NCBI RefSeq assembly: GCF_050789285.1
Contig: NZ_JBOUVX010000001.1
Location: forward strand, 868,001 to 932,000
Direction of reading: 5' to 3'
Source of the DNA: CAVPWP01 sp050789285
GTDB lineage: Bacteria > Pseudomonadota > Alphaproteobacteria > Rhodobacterales > Rhodobacteraceae
DNA: 64,000 nt
The position numbers and the translations under genes are program-made. Below are positions 63,426 through 64,000 of this stretch, piece by piece. Numbering within the stretch: the stretch's first letter is position 1; every line of letters starts with the position of its first letter. The notes under the pieces are model-generated. The model saw only the letters and a program-made list of their open reading frames with translations. It did no database searches and was not told the origin of the DNA.

Positions 63426-64000
63426 TTACTGCGACAGACCCACGGCGTTGAAGATGTGCCCGCCAAGCGGGTGCACGACATAGCCTTCGACTTCGGGACG
63501 CATGGTCATGTAGACGACCGAATGCGCGATGGTCGCCCAGGGGGCCTGCTCCTTGAAGATGACCTGAGCCTGTTCGTAAAGCGGCTCGCGCTCGGCCTGC
63601 GTCGGCAGAACCTTGGCCTGCTGGATCAGGTCTTCGAACGGCTGGTAGCACCACTGCGCCCGGTTCGAGTTCTCGCGGCCGTCGCAGCCAAGCAGAACCG
63701 CAAGGAAGTTGTCCGGATCGCCGTTGTCACCCGTCCAGCCCAGCAGGATCGCGCCGTCGCGGTCTAGTTCGCGCGACCGCGACAGGTACTCGCCCCATTC
63801 GTACGAGACGATTTCCACCGTCACGCCGATCTTGGCGAAGTCTTCCTGCATCAGTTCGGCCATCCGGCGGGCGTTCGGGTTGTAGGGTCGCTGCACCGGC
63901 ATGGCCCAGATCTTCATGTTGAGATCCGTCACACCCTCGGCTTCCAGCATCGCCTTCGCGGCCTCGGGATCGTAGGGATCGTCGACCACGGCGTCGTTGT
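63426..64000 (-). CDS. Peptide ABC transporter substrate-binding protein (C-terminal part)
   Basis: The frame remains open to the right edge, so only the last ~190 residues are visible. Ala-Lys-Ala-Met-Leu-Glu-Ala-Glu-Gly-Val, Ile-Trp-Ala-Met-Pro-Val-Gln-Arg-Pro-Tyr-Asn-Pro-Asn-Ala-Arg-Arg and Leu-Gly-Trp-Thr-Gly-Asp-Asn-Gly-Asp-Pro-Asp-Asn are DppA/OppA-family motifs. It is the first gene of the dpp-like operon. Confidence 0.9.
   Translation of the reverse strand, partial: NDAVVDDPYDPEAAKAMLEAEGVTDLNMKIWAMPVQRPYNPNARRMAELMQEDFAKIGVTVEIVSYEWGEYLSRSRELDRDGAILLGWTGDNGDPDNFLAVLLGCDGRENSNRAQWCYQPFEDLIQQAKVLPTQAEREPLYEQAQVIFKEQAPWATIAHSVVYMTMRPEVEGYVVHPLGGHIFNAVGLSQ

Noticed and set aside
1..64000. 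CRISPR array or insertion sequence
   Set aside because: No regular spaced repeats and no transposase-like product in any frame.

Overview
The window is a composite of two unlike pieces. Positions 1 to about 19,320 are the right-hand part of a tailed-phage genome. Positions 19,327 to 64,000 are high-GC chromosome of an alphaproteobacterium of the Rhodobacteraceae type. This assignment rests on a trgA-trgB-cysK locus, a zeta-subunit (DUF1476) gene, a split cobalamin-dependent methionine synthase set with DUF1638, acuI, and an RNase E with a long acidic insert in its S1 domain. The pieces meet at the 3' end of a tRNA-Asn gene. That is a classic attachment site, so a prophage is the simplest reading. 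No integrase or repressor is visible on this side and the phage part has its own base composition and promoter style, so an assembly join cannot be excluded from this window alone.

Phage part, left to right. First come the end of an unidentified gene, a decoration-like protein and a phospholipase A2-like protein. The head-tail connector and tail module follows (connector, head closure, gp10-like, tail terminator, tail tube, tail assembly chaperone with a -1 frameshift extension, short tape measure, hub, tip proteins). Next is a lysis cassette with an XhlA-like protein, an envelope protein, a two-peptidase lysin and a small holin-like protein, ended by a strong terminator. The early region follows: an HTH protein beside a perfect 17-bp dyad, an ERF-type annealing protein, SSB, a CCHC zinc-knuckle protein and many very small ORFs, three of them cysteine-rich and overlapping. 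A NaeI-type restriction-modification pair lies on the minus strand, then a RusA resolvase. About 880 bp without protein genes follow and carry what looks like a large, multi-domain structured RNA. Three small genes and a terminator close the phage part.

The phage regulatory style is striking. Extended -10 promoters (TGN-TANNNT) lie 6-9 bases before start codons, so many mRNAs should be leaderless, and most genes lack a Shine-Dalgarno sequence. The same promoter motif also drives three apparent RNA-only or leader-RNA transcripts: 14,184-14,293, 14,946-15,052 and 17,798 onward.

Chromosome part: MBL-fold hydrolase, EnvZ-like kinase, Tat-exported AspA/AstE-like hydrolase, tRNA(CAT), purM-purN, rnd, lipoprotein, sufE, GFA protein, L,D-transpeptidase, DUF1638, YbjQ, GNAT, corrinoid protein, PA0069-type radical SAM protein, homocysteine methyltransferase, ATP synthase zeta inhibitor, purC-purS-purQ, dctB-dctD-like pair, rne, TusA-like, ccdA, an alpha/beta-hydrolase-like membrane protein, P450, acuI, class V aminotransferase, photolyase, cyclopropane synthase, trgA-trgB-cysK, an MscS-type channel, an alanyl-tRNA editing protein, tRNA-Ser(GGA), and a dipeptide ABC transporter operon containing an M24 peptidase, cut off at the right edge. 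These are mostly housekeeping genes in tight operons with ATGA overlaps.
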